From assembly GCF_900114415.1 (NCBI RefSeq), contig NZ_FOSZ01000009.1:1-64000 (forward strand): a stretch of 64,000 nucleotides of DNA. The letters are read 5' to 3'. Below, piece after piece: positions 1-7,514 of this stretch. The notes beneath the pieces are model-generated. The model saw only the letters and a program-made list of their open reading frames with translations. It searched no databases and was not told where the DNA came from. Source of the stretch: Shimia haliotis (GTDB lineage: Bacteria; Pseudomonadota; Alphaproteobacteria; Rhodobacterales; Rhodobacteraceae). The translations under genes and the position numbers were made by a program. Within the stretch, counting starts at the first letter, position 1, and every line of letters begins with the position of its first letter.

Positions 1-22
1 CGCTGTACTTCGACTTTTTCAT
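1..22 (-). CDS. 5' end of an IS3-family-like transposase orfA (cut by window edge)
   Basis: Reading leftward from the ATG at 20-22, only seven codons are visible before the window ends: Met-Lys-Lys-Ser-Lys-Tyr-Ser. This is how many IS3-family OrfA proteins begin (a helix-turn-helix DNA-binding subunit made upstream of a DDE transposase). A strong ribosome site (GAGGAG) lies 6 bases before the ATG. The sequence upstream to about position 99 would hold the element's terminal inverted repeat, but the other end is outside the window. Too little coding sequence is present to be sure. Confidence 0.4.
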
Positions 23-344
23 CAGAATCTCCTCTTTCATCATTCGAGAAAATTCTACTTTCAGACACACCTAAATTTCGGGGGGATTACCTCCGGGCAA
101 ACGACGTTTCTAAGTCTTGGCTTCACCGATAAATTGCGACTTTTAGCGAAGACAAACGCTTGAAACTCCTGCTTGGTGCCTCATGATGACCACAATCATA
201 GATTGAAGCATAAGAGACTCGAAATGGCACAAAGCAGAGTTGCGACGCAAAGGCGGACAGTCAATTTTTTGAGTAACCAAACCTTCTTTGGTTACCTTTT
301 CAGACCAGTGTCACCTGATCGGTTCAAGTTAGAGTAAAGGATGT
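23..344. other. Gene-free stretch next to the presumed IS end
   Basis: No credible reading frame. It holds the presumed non-coding end of the IS-like element up to about position 99, a G6 run at 80-85, and a terminator-like hairpin at 273-295. Base composition is AT-rich compared with the rest of the window. Confidence 0.4.
273..300 (+). terminator. Rho-independent-like terminator
   Basis: Perfect 9-bp stem (GTAACCAAA at 273-281, TTTGGTTAC at 287-295) with a 5-nt loop, followed by CTTTT on the plus strand. It would stop a rightward transcript coming from left of the window or from the IS. The minus strand has no T-run after it, so it does not suit the leftward lipoprotein gene at 345-638. 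Confidence 0.4.
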
Positions 345-638
345 TTAGCAATCATCCGCAGGCAACATCACAATATTCGAATAGCGACCTTCAGACGTTG
401 TAACTGCCGCGCAGGCTCCGGTTTCACGATTGAACCAGTAGTTTGTAAGGCCATCGTTTCGGATGATTTCATAGCCAAGGTTTTGAATTCCGAGTTCCGC
501 TTGTCCCGCACGGGCACCTTGAAATGGGGTTAGATCTGTGCTGCTGCCAACAGCAGGCGCTGAACTGGTCGTGCCTTCGTCGCAAGCGGCAAGCACGAAA
601 AGTGGAATTGCGATGGCTGTGGTGCGTAATTTGAACAT
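345..638 (-). CDS. Small predicted lipoprotein
   Basis: A 97-residue protein starting with a short basic N-terminus, a hydrophobic core and a lipobox (LAAC, Cys at residue 19), so a lipid-anchored envelope protein is predicted. The rest is a short soluble domain with a Trp-Phe-Asn-Arg segment and two Cys near the C-terminus (one at the very end). I do not recognise a family with certainty. It is divergent from the gene at 967. Confidence 0.65.
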   Translation of the reverse strand: MFKLRTTAIAIPLFVLAACDEGTTSSAPAVGSSTDLTPFQGARAGQAELGIQNLGYEIIRNDGLTNYWFNRETGACAAVTTSEGRYSNIVMLPADDC

Positions 639-966
639 GTCTTTTCCCTTGAAATAGCGAATCGTAGAAAGTCTCGCGGTTCCACGCTCAAGTCATGAAA
701 CACTGTGGTCAAAAGTGAGCCCTTTTTTTGCAGCGGTCAAGAGCCTTGCGGCATGCAAAATTTGACCGAGACCTCTGTGTTTCTAAGGCAGTGCACAAGG
801 TGTCACGCATCAAAACGCCAGGGTTGGAACTTAGCCATTGAGAAGAGGCGGACATTCGCGCGCAGACGCACATCAGAGAAATCAAACCGTTGCCAGATGC
901 AATGTTGATGATAACGTGAGATGAAACGAAAAAAGATATCCACACTTCTCACCATAGGAGATTTCA
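639..966. other. Divergent intergenic region
   Basis: About 330 bases between two divergent envelope-protein genes. No convincing gene: short frames on both strands lack ribosome sites. It should contain promoters for both neighbours, but I could not pick clear -35/-10 pairs. The right edge carries the AGGAG ribosome site of the gene at 967. Confidence 0.4.
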
Positions 967-1578
967 ATGAATTCAAAGATGTTCTGCTGCACAGTTTTTG
1001 GCAGCCTGATTGCGACCGCTTCACTGGCGATGACAGATGCCGATAACGCTTGCATCGATCACCTCCGCGAAGTCGGCGGACCGGATGGCAAGTCTGGAAC
1101 AATCGAGAGTTCAATGGGATCGGAAGCGGGTACGCTTGTGATGTTGCGGGACGCGGGCAATACACTGTGGCGTTGCATTGCGTACAAGGACGGAACAATT
1201 GGCGAAATGTCCGTCGTCGACGCCGCGGATGATGGCCAAGGTGCTATGTCTGGGTCAGACGGCGCCACCACCCAGCAACGTGTCAAATTCGCAGCAGGAT
1301 CGACTGGTGCCGAGTTGACGGGCACACTGCAACCGGGAGCATCCAGCCAGTATGTTATTGGGGCAAAAAACGAACAATTCCTCTACGTGCGCGTGGCGCC
1401 ACGCAATGGCACGCTCGACTACGCAATCCGCAACCCTGATGGCTCTGATTTGCTTGGTCTCATGGCGTCCGAGAAGGAATATCGTGGCCAGCTCTGGCAA
1501 ACTGGCGATCATGTTGTGGAGGTAATCAACCGAGGGTCCTCCTCAGTGGATTACAACGTGATCTTCGGCATCGAATAA
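967..1578 (+). CDS. Secreted protein with PliG-like (lysozyme-inhibitor-type) C-terminal domain
   Basis: 203 residues with an N-terminal signal peptide (about 1-21) and AGGAG 7 bases before the ATG. Residues about 23-85 form a small Cys-containing domain; about 105-203 resemble the beta-rich domain of g-type lysozyme inhibitors (PliG/YcgK-like), with segments such as GAKNEQFLYVRVAP, EYRGQLWQTGDHVVEVINRG and a terminal FGIE. In that family the domain binds a lysozyme in the periplasm; here that role is only inferred, because such beta-sandwich domains also occur in unrelated secreted proteins. First of several rightward envelope genes. Confidence 0.55.
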   Translation: MNSKMFCCTVFGSLIATASLAMTDADNACIDHLREVGGPDGKSGTIESSMGSEAGTLVMLRDAGNTLWRCIAYKDGTIGEMSVVDAADDGQGAMSGSDGATTQQRVKFAAGSTGAELTGTLQPGASSQYVIGAKNEQFLYVRVAPRNGTLDYAIRNPDGSDLLGLMASEKEYRGQLWQTGDHVVEVINRGSSSVDYNVIFGIE

Positions 1579-1656
1579 TCCAAATCCCAGCATTGACCGT
1601 TCGCTGGAATGAGTGAACTGCCTTTAAAACGCAGTACAAACGTAAGGGAAAACGTA

Positions 1657-1830
1657 ATGCATTTTGATCTGGTGCACGCCGCTGTAATCGTAGTGGCCTT
1701 GGTTTTGACCAACATTGTCTTAAAGGCAACAGGAGTGGTTGGCGATGACGATACACATCGTTGGAGTTGGAAGAGGTTCCTCGCATATTTTGTTGTTGTC
1801 GCGGTGATCAACATAGTTTGGCCCATGTGA
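1657..1830 (+). CDS. Small two-helix inner-membrane protein
   Basis: 57 residues from the ATG at 1657, chosen because TAAGGGAA lies 6 bases upstream; an in-frame ATG at 1609 would add 16 polar residues and has no such site. Two hydrophobic helices (about residues 6-22 and 36-54) flank a short polar loop with three Asp and a His, which predicts a hairpin in the inner membrane. No family recognised. Same direction as its neighbours and 48 bases before the next gene, so probably co-transcribed. Confidence 0.5.
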   Translation: MHFDLVHAAVIVVALVLTNIVLKATGVVGDDDTHRWSWKRFLAYFVVVAVINIVWPM

Positions 1831-1878
1831 GCAACGGTTCGGACACTTTTGCTGTACCTTGGTTTGGGGAGTTGAGCA

Positions 1879-2523
1879 TTGAAATTGGTTACATTGATTG
1901 CGGCGATGATTGTGACAGCGACCGCATCTCTTGCAGACGTGACAAGTCGCAGTGGAGGGCCGTCTGAAAAAGCGATGATTGCGCGTGGCGGCGATGGCGG
2001 CATCGAGGGTGTCGCGTTCTTCCGACCGGTATTGAGCGGCGTTCTATACCGATCTGGCTTTAAAGGGGGGGACAAGTCCCGCACTGGCCTTTCCGACAAT
2101 CAAAGAAGCGCGTTGTGCTCTGCTGGGTTTTCGAGCGGGTTTTATGCCGACTTTGGCAAAAACACTGAATACGGCGCGACCAATTGCTCGACGGGAAACT
2201 TTGACTATCAAAGCGCCCGATCTTCCAGACCTGGCAACGTCATGCAGGCAATCTATGACGTGGTGCAGAACCCCGAAAAAGGTCCTGTTCTCGTTCATTG
2301 CATGTGGGGCGTGCATTCCTCAGGCGCGCTGTCGGCCATGGCCTTGGTGCAATTCTGCGGCTGGCCCGAAGATCGCGCGAAAAAGTATTGGGACGAAGCT
2401 CGCAATGGTGCTCCGTGTTCCGGAGGGTGCGATCAGTGGATAGACGCGAAGTTTTCCAACTTCGCTTTGAGCCCCAAGTTGATGATCTCAAAGGAGCAAC
2501 AAGCCGCCATTTGCCCAGAGTAG
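1879..2523 (+). CDS. Secreted protein-tyrosine-phosphatase-fold protein lacking the catalytic Arg
   Basis: 214 residues starting at TTG (1879), supported by GGGGAG 7 bases upstream; signal peptide about 1-19. PTP/dual-specificity phosphatase features: an LYRSG segment (about 56-60) and a P-loop-like VHCMWGVHSSG at 138-149. The canonical loop is HCX5R; here Cys141 is kept but the position of the phosphate-binding Arg is Ser147. The mature protein has several further Cys (80, 103, 161 onward), compatible with disulfides in the periplasm. It may bind rather than hydrolyse phosphate, or use altered chemistry. It ends 9 bases before the kinase-fold gene at 2533. Confidence 0.6.
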   Translation: MKLVTLIAAMIVTATASLADVTSRSGGPSEKAMIARGGDGGIEGVAFFRPVLSGVLYRSGFKGGDKSRTGLSDNQRSALCSAGFSSGFYADFGKNTEYGATNCSTGNFDYQSARSSRPGNVMQAIYDVVQNPEKGPVLVHCMWGVHSSGALSAMALVQFCGWPEDRAKKYWDEARNGAPCSGGCDQWIDAKFSNFALSPKLMISKEQQAAICPE

Positions 2524-2532
2524 GACCAAAAG

Positions 2533-3960
2533 ATGCTCCGAAGTATCGCACTCGCATGTCTTTTCCCGACATTGGTTTCGGCCAATGACTCGGTGATCGG
2601 TTCAGAAAGGACCTTCATGAGCCCAAACGGGCTGACAGAGAAATGCGTGGCGATCACCGCGATCCCGAACGGTGTTTACTCCGAGCATGATCTTAAGCTG
2701 GAAAAGTCTTACTGCGCTGTCGATTTTTATGCGCCGGACATTGCGCTTTGTCCGAAAACCTGGAGCACAAGCCCTGGGACAGCAGTCTACGATATTTCGG
2801 AGGGGTCCTACGTTGGTCAGCGTGCCGAGTTCGAACGCAACGCTTGCAAAGAGGGAAAGTCTGCCAGTGGCCTATCCAAAGATAGAATTCTGAAATTCAA
2901 ACAGACTATGAACCAGAAAGGCACCAGCGGCACGTTCTCGACCTCGTCGCTGATGTACTATCATTTTTCGCGTTACTTCGACACGACGGTTAAGGTCCCT
3001 GTTGCGGTTTGGCGATCTATGGACGCCCAAACGCATCTAACTGAAGTCGCCTCACCAGGCCTTGCGATTTCAGGAGGACGTCATGGCGGGCGGATGAACC
3101 ATGAAGGATGGCGGGTTCTGGTTGCCGCCGAACAAAATCCGGAAACCTATCGACCCACTGACGAGTTGTTCACAGCGGACAGACAGCAGATTTACGGAGT
3201 ACTTCTTGACAGTCCGGGACATCGCTATGGGTCTGAAATTAATGGAACCCGCAAATCAGGATGGGGAAAGGGCCAGAATAGGGATTTTCAACAAACACCT
3301 CCGTTTTTGGCTTTGCGCTCAGAGCTGCCGCTTACCGAAGCAATAGCGGAAGGATTGAAAGAAAGCCGCAAGGATCGTCAAATTAGCAAGGATCTTGGCG
3401 ATAACGTAGACGACCGTCAAATGGCATTCTGGATGCAAGAGTTGACGGAAATCGTCCTATTAGACTTCATTTTTAGCCAGCAAGACCGCGTCGGCAACAT
3501 CGACTTCACCCCTTATTGGTACTGGGTCGACGGAACCGATTTGAAGCACAAAAAGGCTAAGCATCATGTGGCAGGTAAGGAGGGTATTCCAGAAGCGGCG
3601 ATATTAGTTCGACGTACCAATCTAAACGACAATGATGCTGGTGGAAAAGTCGCCTACGCCAACTTTGCTAAGTCTACGCAAATGCTTGAGAAGTTGCGCC
3701 ATTTTAATGCCGATACGTACAGTAAACTGATCAAGTTGGATGACGACTTGCAAAATGGAGGCGAGATCTTCAACTGGCTTTCAACAAGTCTGGGGTTAAG
3801 CGAACGGCAAATTCAGCAAGTTGTCCGAAACACGCGTTTAGCCACTTCAATCCTGCAGGAAACATGTGCTTCGGGAGATATGATTTTTGACCTGAATGCT
3901 TCGGCGCTCTTCCTGAGCGGTCGGGCCGATGCCGCGGAGATCCCCTGTGTTTCGGAATAG
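2533..3960 (+). CDS. Secreted kinase-fold-like protein (HipA/Fam20C/PI3K-type motif layout)
   Basis: 475 residues, AGGA 7 bases before the ATG, signal peptide about 1-17. Near residues 306-325 the string EIVLLDFIFSQQDRVGNIDF has the D-x-x-x-N spacing of atypical kinase catalytic loops (Asp318, Asn322), and LNDNDAGG at 364-371 sits where the metal-binding Asp (DFG equivalent) would lie. Residues 140-165 may be the beta-3 region of the N-lobe. Paired Cys in the first 110 residues suit an oxidising compartment. If active it would phosphorylate something outside the cytoplasm; no catalytic activity is shown. Tightly placed after the PTP-like gene and overlapping the next gene by 32 bases, so translational coupling is likely. 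Confidence 0.5.
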   Translation: MLRSIALACLFPTLVSANDSVIGSERTFMSPNGLTEKCVAITAIPNGVYSEHDLKLEKSYCAVDFYAPDIALCPKTWSTSPGTAVYDISEGSYVGQRAEFERNACKEGKSASGLSKDRILKFKQTMNQKGTSGTFSTSSLMYYHFSRYFDTTVKVPVAVWRSMDAQTHLTEVASPGLAISGGRHGGRMNHEGWRVLVAAEQNPETYRPTDELFTADRQQIYGVLLDSPGHRYGSEINGTRKSGWGKGQNRDFQQTPPFLALRSELPLTEAIAEGLKESRKDRQISKDLGDNVDDRQMAFWMQELTEIVLLDFIFSQQDRVGNIDFTPYWYWVDGTDLKHKKAKHHVAGKEGIPEAAILVRRTNLNDNDAGGKVAYANFAKSTQMLEKLRHFNADTYSKLIKLDDDLQNGGEIFNWLSTSLGLSERQIQQVVRNTRLATSILQETCASGDMIFDLNASALFLSGRADAAEIPCVSE

Positions 3961-4894
3961 ACCTAAGACCCTTTGGGGCGCGTTGGCGGTAATTCTATTG
4001 CTTTGCAAACCATCGCTGGCGCTTGATGTCATAGTCATCTCTGATTTGAATGGAAGCTATGGCTCTACCCAATACAGCCAACGCGTTGGCGCGGCGGTTT
4101 CCCGTATAATCGAACTTGACCCGGATCTTGTCATTTCTACCGGCGACATGGTGGCAGGGCAGCGTAAGCCCTTGTTGTCTGAAAATGAAGTTTTGGCCAT
4201 GTGGCGCTCCTTTCATTCTCAAGTCTCAGATCCACTTCAAAAGGCAGGTATTCCCTTTGTTGTAACTCCCGGAAATCACGATGCGTCTGCGTATGGGGGC
4301 TTTGAACGGGAGCGGGAGATATTTGCCCGCGAATGGCGTGCCCGAAAACCGCAACTGAACTATCTGGACGACGCTGACTATCCTTTTTTTTATGCCTTTG
4401 AACTGGACGGGATTGTGTTTGCATCGTTGGATGCAACAACTCTGGGGCCGTTGTCGGGCGGACAAAATCAACGTGTTGCGGACCTTTCCGACGCAGGAAA
4501 CCCAATTGTCACTTTCAGCCATCTGCCGCTCTGGCCATTCGCACAGCAACGGGAGAAGGAGATAATAGGTGATCCACTTCTGGAACGCGTTTACCAAGCG
4601 AACGGGGTCGTTTTACACCTTTCGGGACATCACCACGCCTACTTCCCCGGATGGAAAAATGGCGTTGCCTATATCTCGCAGGCCTGTCTTGGAGGTGGTT
4701 CAAGAAAGTTAATCGGTGAACAGAATCGATCCGAACACAGCGTTACCCAACTTACTTTTGCAGCAGATGCAACATTCTCGGTGCAAGCTCTTAAAGCGCC
4801 AGACTTCCGCTTGTCGGTTGAAAACGAAACACTTCCCAGACAGATACGCTCGCCCAAAGCGATCCTGCAACGACTGGATCTCATCTCGCCTTAA
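3929..4894 (+). CDS. Secreted calcineurin-like metallophosphoesterase
   Basis: 321 residues; basic N-terminus and hydrophobic signal segment (about 14-31). Metallophosphoesterase motifs in order: ISDLNG (Asp39, with Asn41 in place of the usual His), STGDM (Asp73), TPGNHD (Asn116, His117), FSHLP (His198) and SGHHHAYFP (His234-236). Such enzymes hydrolyse phosphomono- or diesters with a two-metal centre; export predicts a periplasmic or extracellular substrate. The start lies inside the end of the kinase-like gene, so the two are probably translated together. The last 4 bases overlap the convergent gene at 4891. Confidence 0.8.
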   Translation: MPRRSPVFRNRPKTLWGALAVILLLCKPSLALDVIVISDLNGSYGSTQYSQRVGAAVSRIIELDPDLVISTGDMVAGQRKPLLSENEVLAMWRSFHSQVSDPLQKAGIPFVVTPGNHDASAYGGFEREREIFAREWRARKPQLNYLDDADYPFFYAFELDGIVFASLDATTLGPLSGGQNQRVADLSDAGNPIVTFSHLPLWPFAQQREKEIIGDPLLERVYQANGVVLHLSGHHHAYFPGWKNGVAYISQACLGGGSRKLIGEQNRSEHSVTQLTFAADATFSVQALKAPDFRLSVENETLPRQIRSPKAILQRLDLISP

Positions 4895-5646
4895 AGGGTC
4901 ACTTTGACCTCCACGCGATTGGAGACAGTCTGAGAGATCTTCGTTTCAAGCTGAGCCTCTTGGATTCTTTCATTTGCCAAAAATAACAAATCAACGCGCG
5001 ATTTCCCCGGAGTTTGATGCTTGTTGACGAGTTGCCAGCCAGCGGCAGAAGCAAACAGTTGGATTGATTGCGCAGCTTCTTCAGCTTCCGCGACATCTTG
5101 CCCGCGCACGGATAATCTGATGCTTGTTTTCCGCCCGCCCAGCCAGATAAAGCCCCATGCCGTTAATGCTACGCACAAAGCCATAACTGGCAGACCCAGA
5201 CCGACTGCCAGACCAAGGATCGTCACCAAAATCATCTCAACAGTGTCAATTGGGTCATCCAGATTGGACCGAAAGCGCAGAAGTGCCCCAATTCCAAAAA
5301 CGACGAACCCAATCATTGAACCGTGCTGAACAACCAGAAAGCCGACAACCATCCCTATCAGCGCGTAAAGGAAAAACAGCTGAGGCATCATTAAATCATT
5401 CGCGTTCCGACGCCGCCCTCTGCGAACTGGGTGGAAAACCAACAACGCTGTGAGCGCGACAACCACGGCCACGTTGAAGAGGAAGTAAAGTAGCTCTTCT
5501 GGGCCCTGAAATTGCGCCCAACTCTGTCCTATCGAGATTTCTTCACTCGCAGATTCAGCCAAAAACTCTGCTGGATCCATCTGCGCCAAGAGCAAAGTGG
5601 GACAAGCTGCAAGTATCACTGAAAGCAGAAGTCTTGGTACGTTCAT
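4891..5646 (-). CDS. DUF4956-like integral membrane protein
   Basis: 251 residues from the ATG at 5646 (GGAGAA 6 bases upstream; an in-frame upstream start lacks one). Signal-like segment 1-21, then hydrophobic helices at about 53-71, 89-106, 110-124 and 137-170, and a soluble ACT-like C-terminal domain (about 175-251). The segment GALLRFRSNLDDP followed by MILVTILGLAVGLGL is typical of DUF4956-type proteins, which in other bacteria often accompany VTC-type polyphosphate polymerases or CotH-type kinases. No such partner is recognisable here, but a kinase-fold gene is 1 kb away. Function unknown. Confidence 0.6.
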   Translation of the reverse strand: MNVPRLLLSVILAACPTLLLAQMDPAEFLAESASEEISIGQSWAQFQGPEELLYFLFNVAVVVALTALLVFHPVRRGRRRNANDLMMPQLFFLYALIGMVVGFLVVQHGSMIGFVVFGIGALLRFRSNLDDPIDTVEMILVTILGLAVGLGLPVMALCVALTAWGFIWLGGRKTSIRLSVRGQDVAEAEEAAQSIQLFASAAGWQLVNKHQTPGKSRVDLLFLANERIQEAQLETKISQTVSNRVEVKVTL

Positions 5647-5789
5647 TTTGCATTCTCCAGCTAGTTTGGAAAACACTACCTATACATTGAACCTCGCTCC
5701 AACTGATTCCGGGCACCGCTCCTCCAAACGTTGCCATTTAAGTCGGCATACACCATGCTATCGCAAATCCAAGCGAGATCCGGAACGCC

Positions 5790-6674
5790 TTGAAAATTGA
5801 AATGAAAGTTGCTTCTTCCACTCCACTTGGACTTTTTGCGTTCGGCCTTTTTATGTGCGTCGCTGTTAGTTCCTGCCAAGCAGAAACTCTGAAACTGCTG
5901 GACAGTTTCGAAGTGAGAAACAAACACAAGGGCTATTCCGAACCGTCGGGTTTGTCTCCATCATCTGTTGAGGGTCTTTTCTGGACGGTCAGCGATGCGG
6001 ATGCGAAGCTGCACTTGTTGACCAGCAATGGCGAGTTGAAGAACGCTTTTCATTTGCCTGAGGCTTTGGGGGCCGATCTTGAAGCCGTTGCATCGCGCCC
6101 AGACGGTAGCGTCTTATTAGTGCAAGAGCGTGATTGGGCAATCACAGTCCTAAAGCCGACAACCCCAATTTCACTCGAAAGGACTCTAATTAGGCGGATG
6201 CATGGGTTTGCGAGATATGCGCACTTATTTGGCGCCAATCCCTCAAACAAAGGTCCCGAAGGCATAACTGTGGATCCCGAAACCGGAACGGTTTTTCTTG
6301 CCATAGAAGGCGAACCGCGCGTTTTGATGACCCTCGCACCTGATCTGAACGAAATCGTCAACGTGACTGTTTTATCCAAAGACAAAGGGTTTGCGTCGCC
6401 CAAAGCCAAAGATAGGGAACTCGACATCAGTGGTTTGGCCTGGTCCCCGTTTAGCAATACACTTTGGATGTTAAGTGACACTGGCAAGTGCGTTTTCATG
6501 TTCGATCCCAAAACAAACAAGGCTGAACGGATAGATTTGAAATTCCGCAAATCTGGGGAGAAGACTTGGGTAAAAAATGCAGAAGGCATCGTGGTTGATG
6601 AGGAAGCCCATCGGTTGTTCATCCTCACTGATGACGGAAAAGACGCTCGTCTGTTTGTGTTTGAAAGACTGTAG
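5790..6674 (+). CDS. Beta-propeller lipoprotein, SdiA-regulated/esterase-like type
   Basis: 294 residues from a TTG at 5790, or 290 from the ATG at 5802; neither has a strong ribosome site. The N-terminus ends in VSSC (Cys29), a plausible lipobox. The remainder shows repeated propeller strands with acidic turns: LEAVASRPDGSVLLVQERD, PEGITVDPETGTVFLAIEG, ISGLAWSPFSNTLWMLSDTG and AEGIVVDEEAHRLFILTDDG. This fits the SdiA-regulated (YjiK-like) family, related to phytase-like and esterase-like propellers. Likely a periplasm-facing or outer-membrane lipoprotein. Divergent from the DUF4956-like gene with 143 bases between them. Confidence 0.6.
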   Translation: MKIEMKVASSTPLGLFAFGLFMCVAVSSCQAETLKLLDSFEVRNKHKGYSEPSGLSPSSVEGLFWTVSDADAKLHLLTSNGELKNAFHLPEALGADLEAVASRPDGSVLLVQERDWAITVLKPTTPISLERTLIRRMHGFARYAHLFGANPSNKGPEGITVDPETGTVFLAIEGEPRVLMTLAPDLNEIVNVTVLSKDKGFASPKAKDRELDISGLAWSPFSNTLWMLSDTGKCVFMFDPKTNKAERIDLKFRKSGEKTWVKNAEGIVVDEEAHRLFILTDDGKDARLFVFERL

Positions 6675-6885
6675 CACATTCTTTGGAACAACCCCTGGTG
6701 GGTTTGTTGCTGAATCGCAAGTAAGCCTGTTCCCGATTGCGGACTTTGCAAAGTTGGTTGTCGAGTGTCTGTTTAAGGCCGTTAGGGTGCCAAAGCTCAG
6801 TTTACAATTTGGGTGTAAGCTATTGACCTATTGGAACGTCAATTGCGCTTCTTTTACAATATTTCCTTTTTTTTCAATGAAGTCG

Positions 6886-6934
6886 GAGGGTTGCAAATCC
6901 GTGTACACCGGTTCGATTCCGGTACTCGCCTCCA
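6886..6934 (+). pseudogene. 3' fragment of a tRNA-Cys gene (probable island attachment site)
   Basis: From 6891 the sequence reads as the 3' half of tRNA-Cys: anticodon loop TTGCAAA (anticodon GCA), 3' anticodon stem TCCGT, T arm ACCGG-TTCGATT-CCGGT, acceptor ACTCGCC, discriminator T and encoded CCA at 6932-6934. The matching 5' acceptor (GGCGAGT) and D arm are absent upstream, and the 5' anticodon stem pairs only partly, so the gene is truncated. Phage-type integrases often use tRNA 3' ends; an intact tRNA-Cys should then lie left of the window with the island between. Confidence 0.8.
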
Positions 6935-7514
6935 GTACGTTTCTCAACGGCAATATATTATTCCATTCCAATGCCCTACCTTGGTGCCATACGGCAACCG
7001 AGACAAATCTCCAGTTGCGTGAATCTCAGCAACCCTGAAATACCGCTAAAAGCCCGCGGCCAATCGATCGAAAACACGACCAAATTATCGCACTGAAATT
7101 CGAAAATGCCGCCATCTGGCGGAGAGCTGCTTTTGTGGCACGTGTGTGATTGCTATCTCAAAGCGGGGAAACCGCCGCTACAAAGATGAAACGTGACGGC
7201 GTAAATGATGCGTCGGCCACCATGGTCATTTCCAAGCCACCCCAGATGTCGAAAACTTGGCTTACGGTATCGTTTCAAAAACCACGATTGGGCCAACATT
7301 TAGGCCGTCATCCCTGAAGTGTCCCTGATCATCCGCTGCGGCAGAGCAATCGCCAAACACCTTGGCAGAGTCGTGGGTGACAACGATATCGCTGGCGCCA
7401 CAGCAGAAATATTGAAAGGAATGACAGCGCTGACATTGACGCTGCTGCGGATCGTGGAGCAATGGCGAAGCAACTTAGCCAACCCTACAAACGCGATATC
7501 TAAGATCTCACCGC
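6935..7514. other. Long gene-free stretch right of the island scar
   Basis: About 580 bases with no credible gene. Short frames on both strands lack ribosome sites and clear homology. Two scraps recall known proteins (a DGVND string near 7195 like a P-type ATPase, a SKRGNRR string near 7158 like IS110 transposases), but both are too short to call. It may be decayed sequence at the junction of island and core chromosome. Confidence 0.45.

Noticed and set aside
6841-6934. Intact tRNA-Cys gene
   Set aside because: The 5' acceptor arm (GGCGAGT), D arm and full anticodon stem are missing upstream; only the 3' half with CCA is present.
7152-7262. Remnants of IS110 transposase (SKRGNRR) or P-type ATPase (DGVNDAS)
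   Set aside because: The strings are short, in different frames, and not supported by any further conserved motif nearby.
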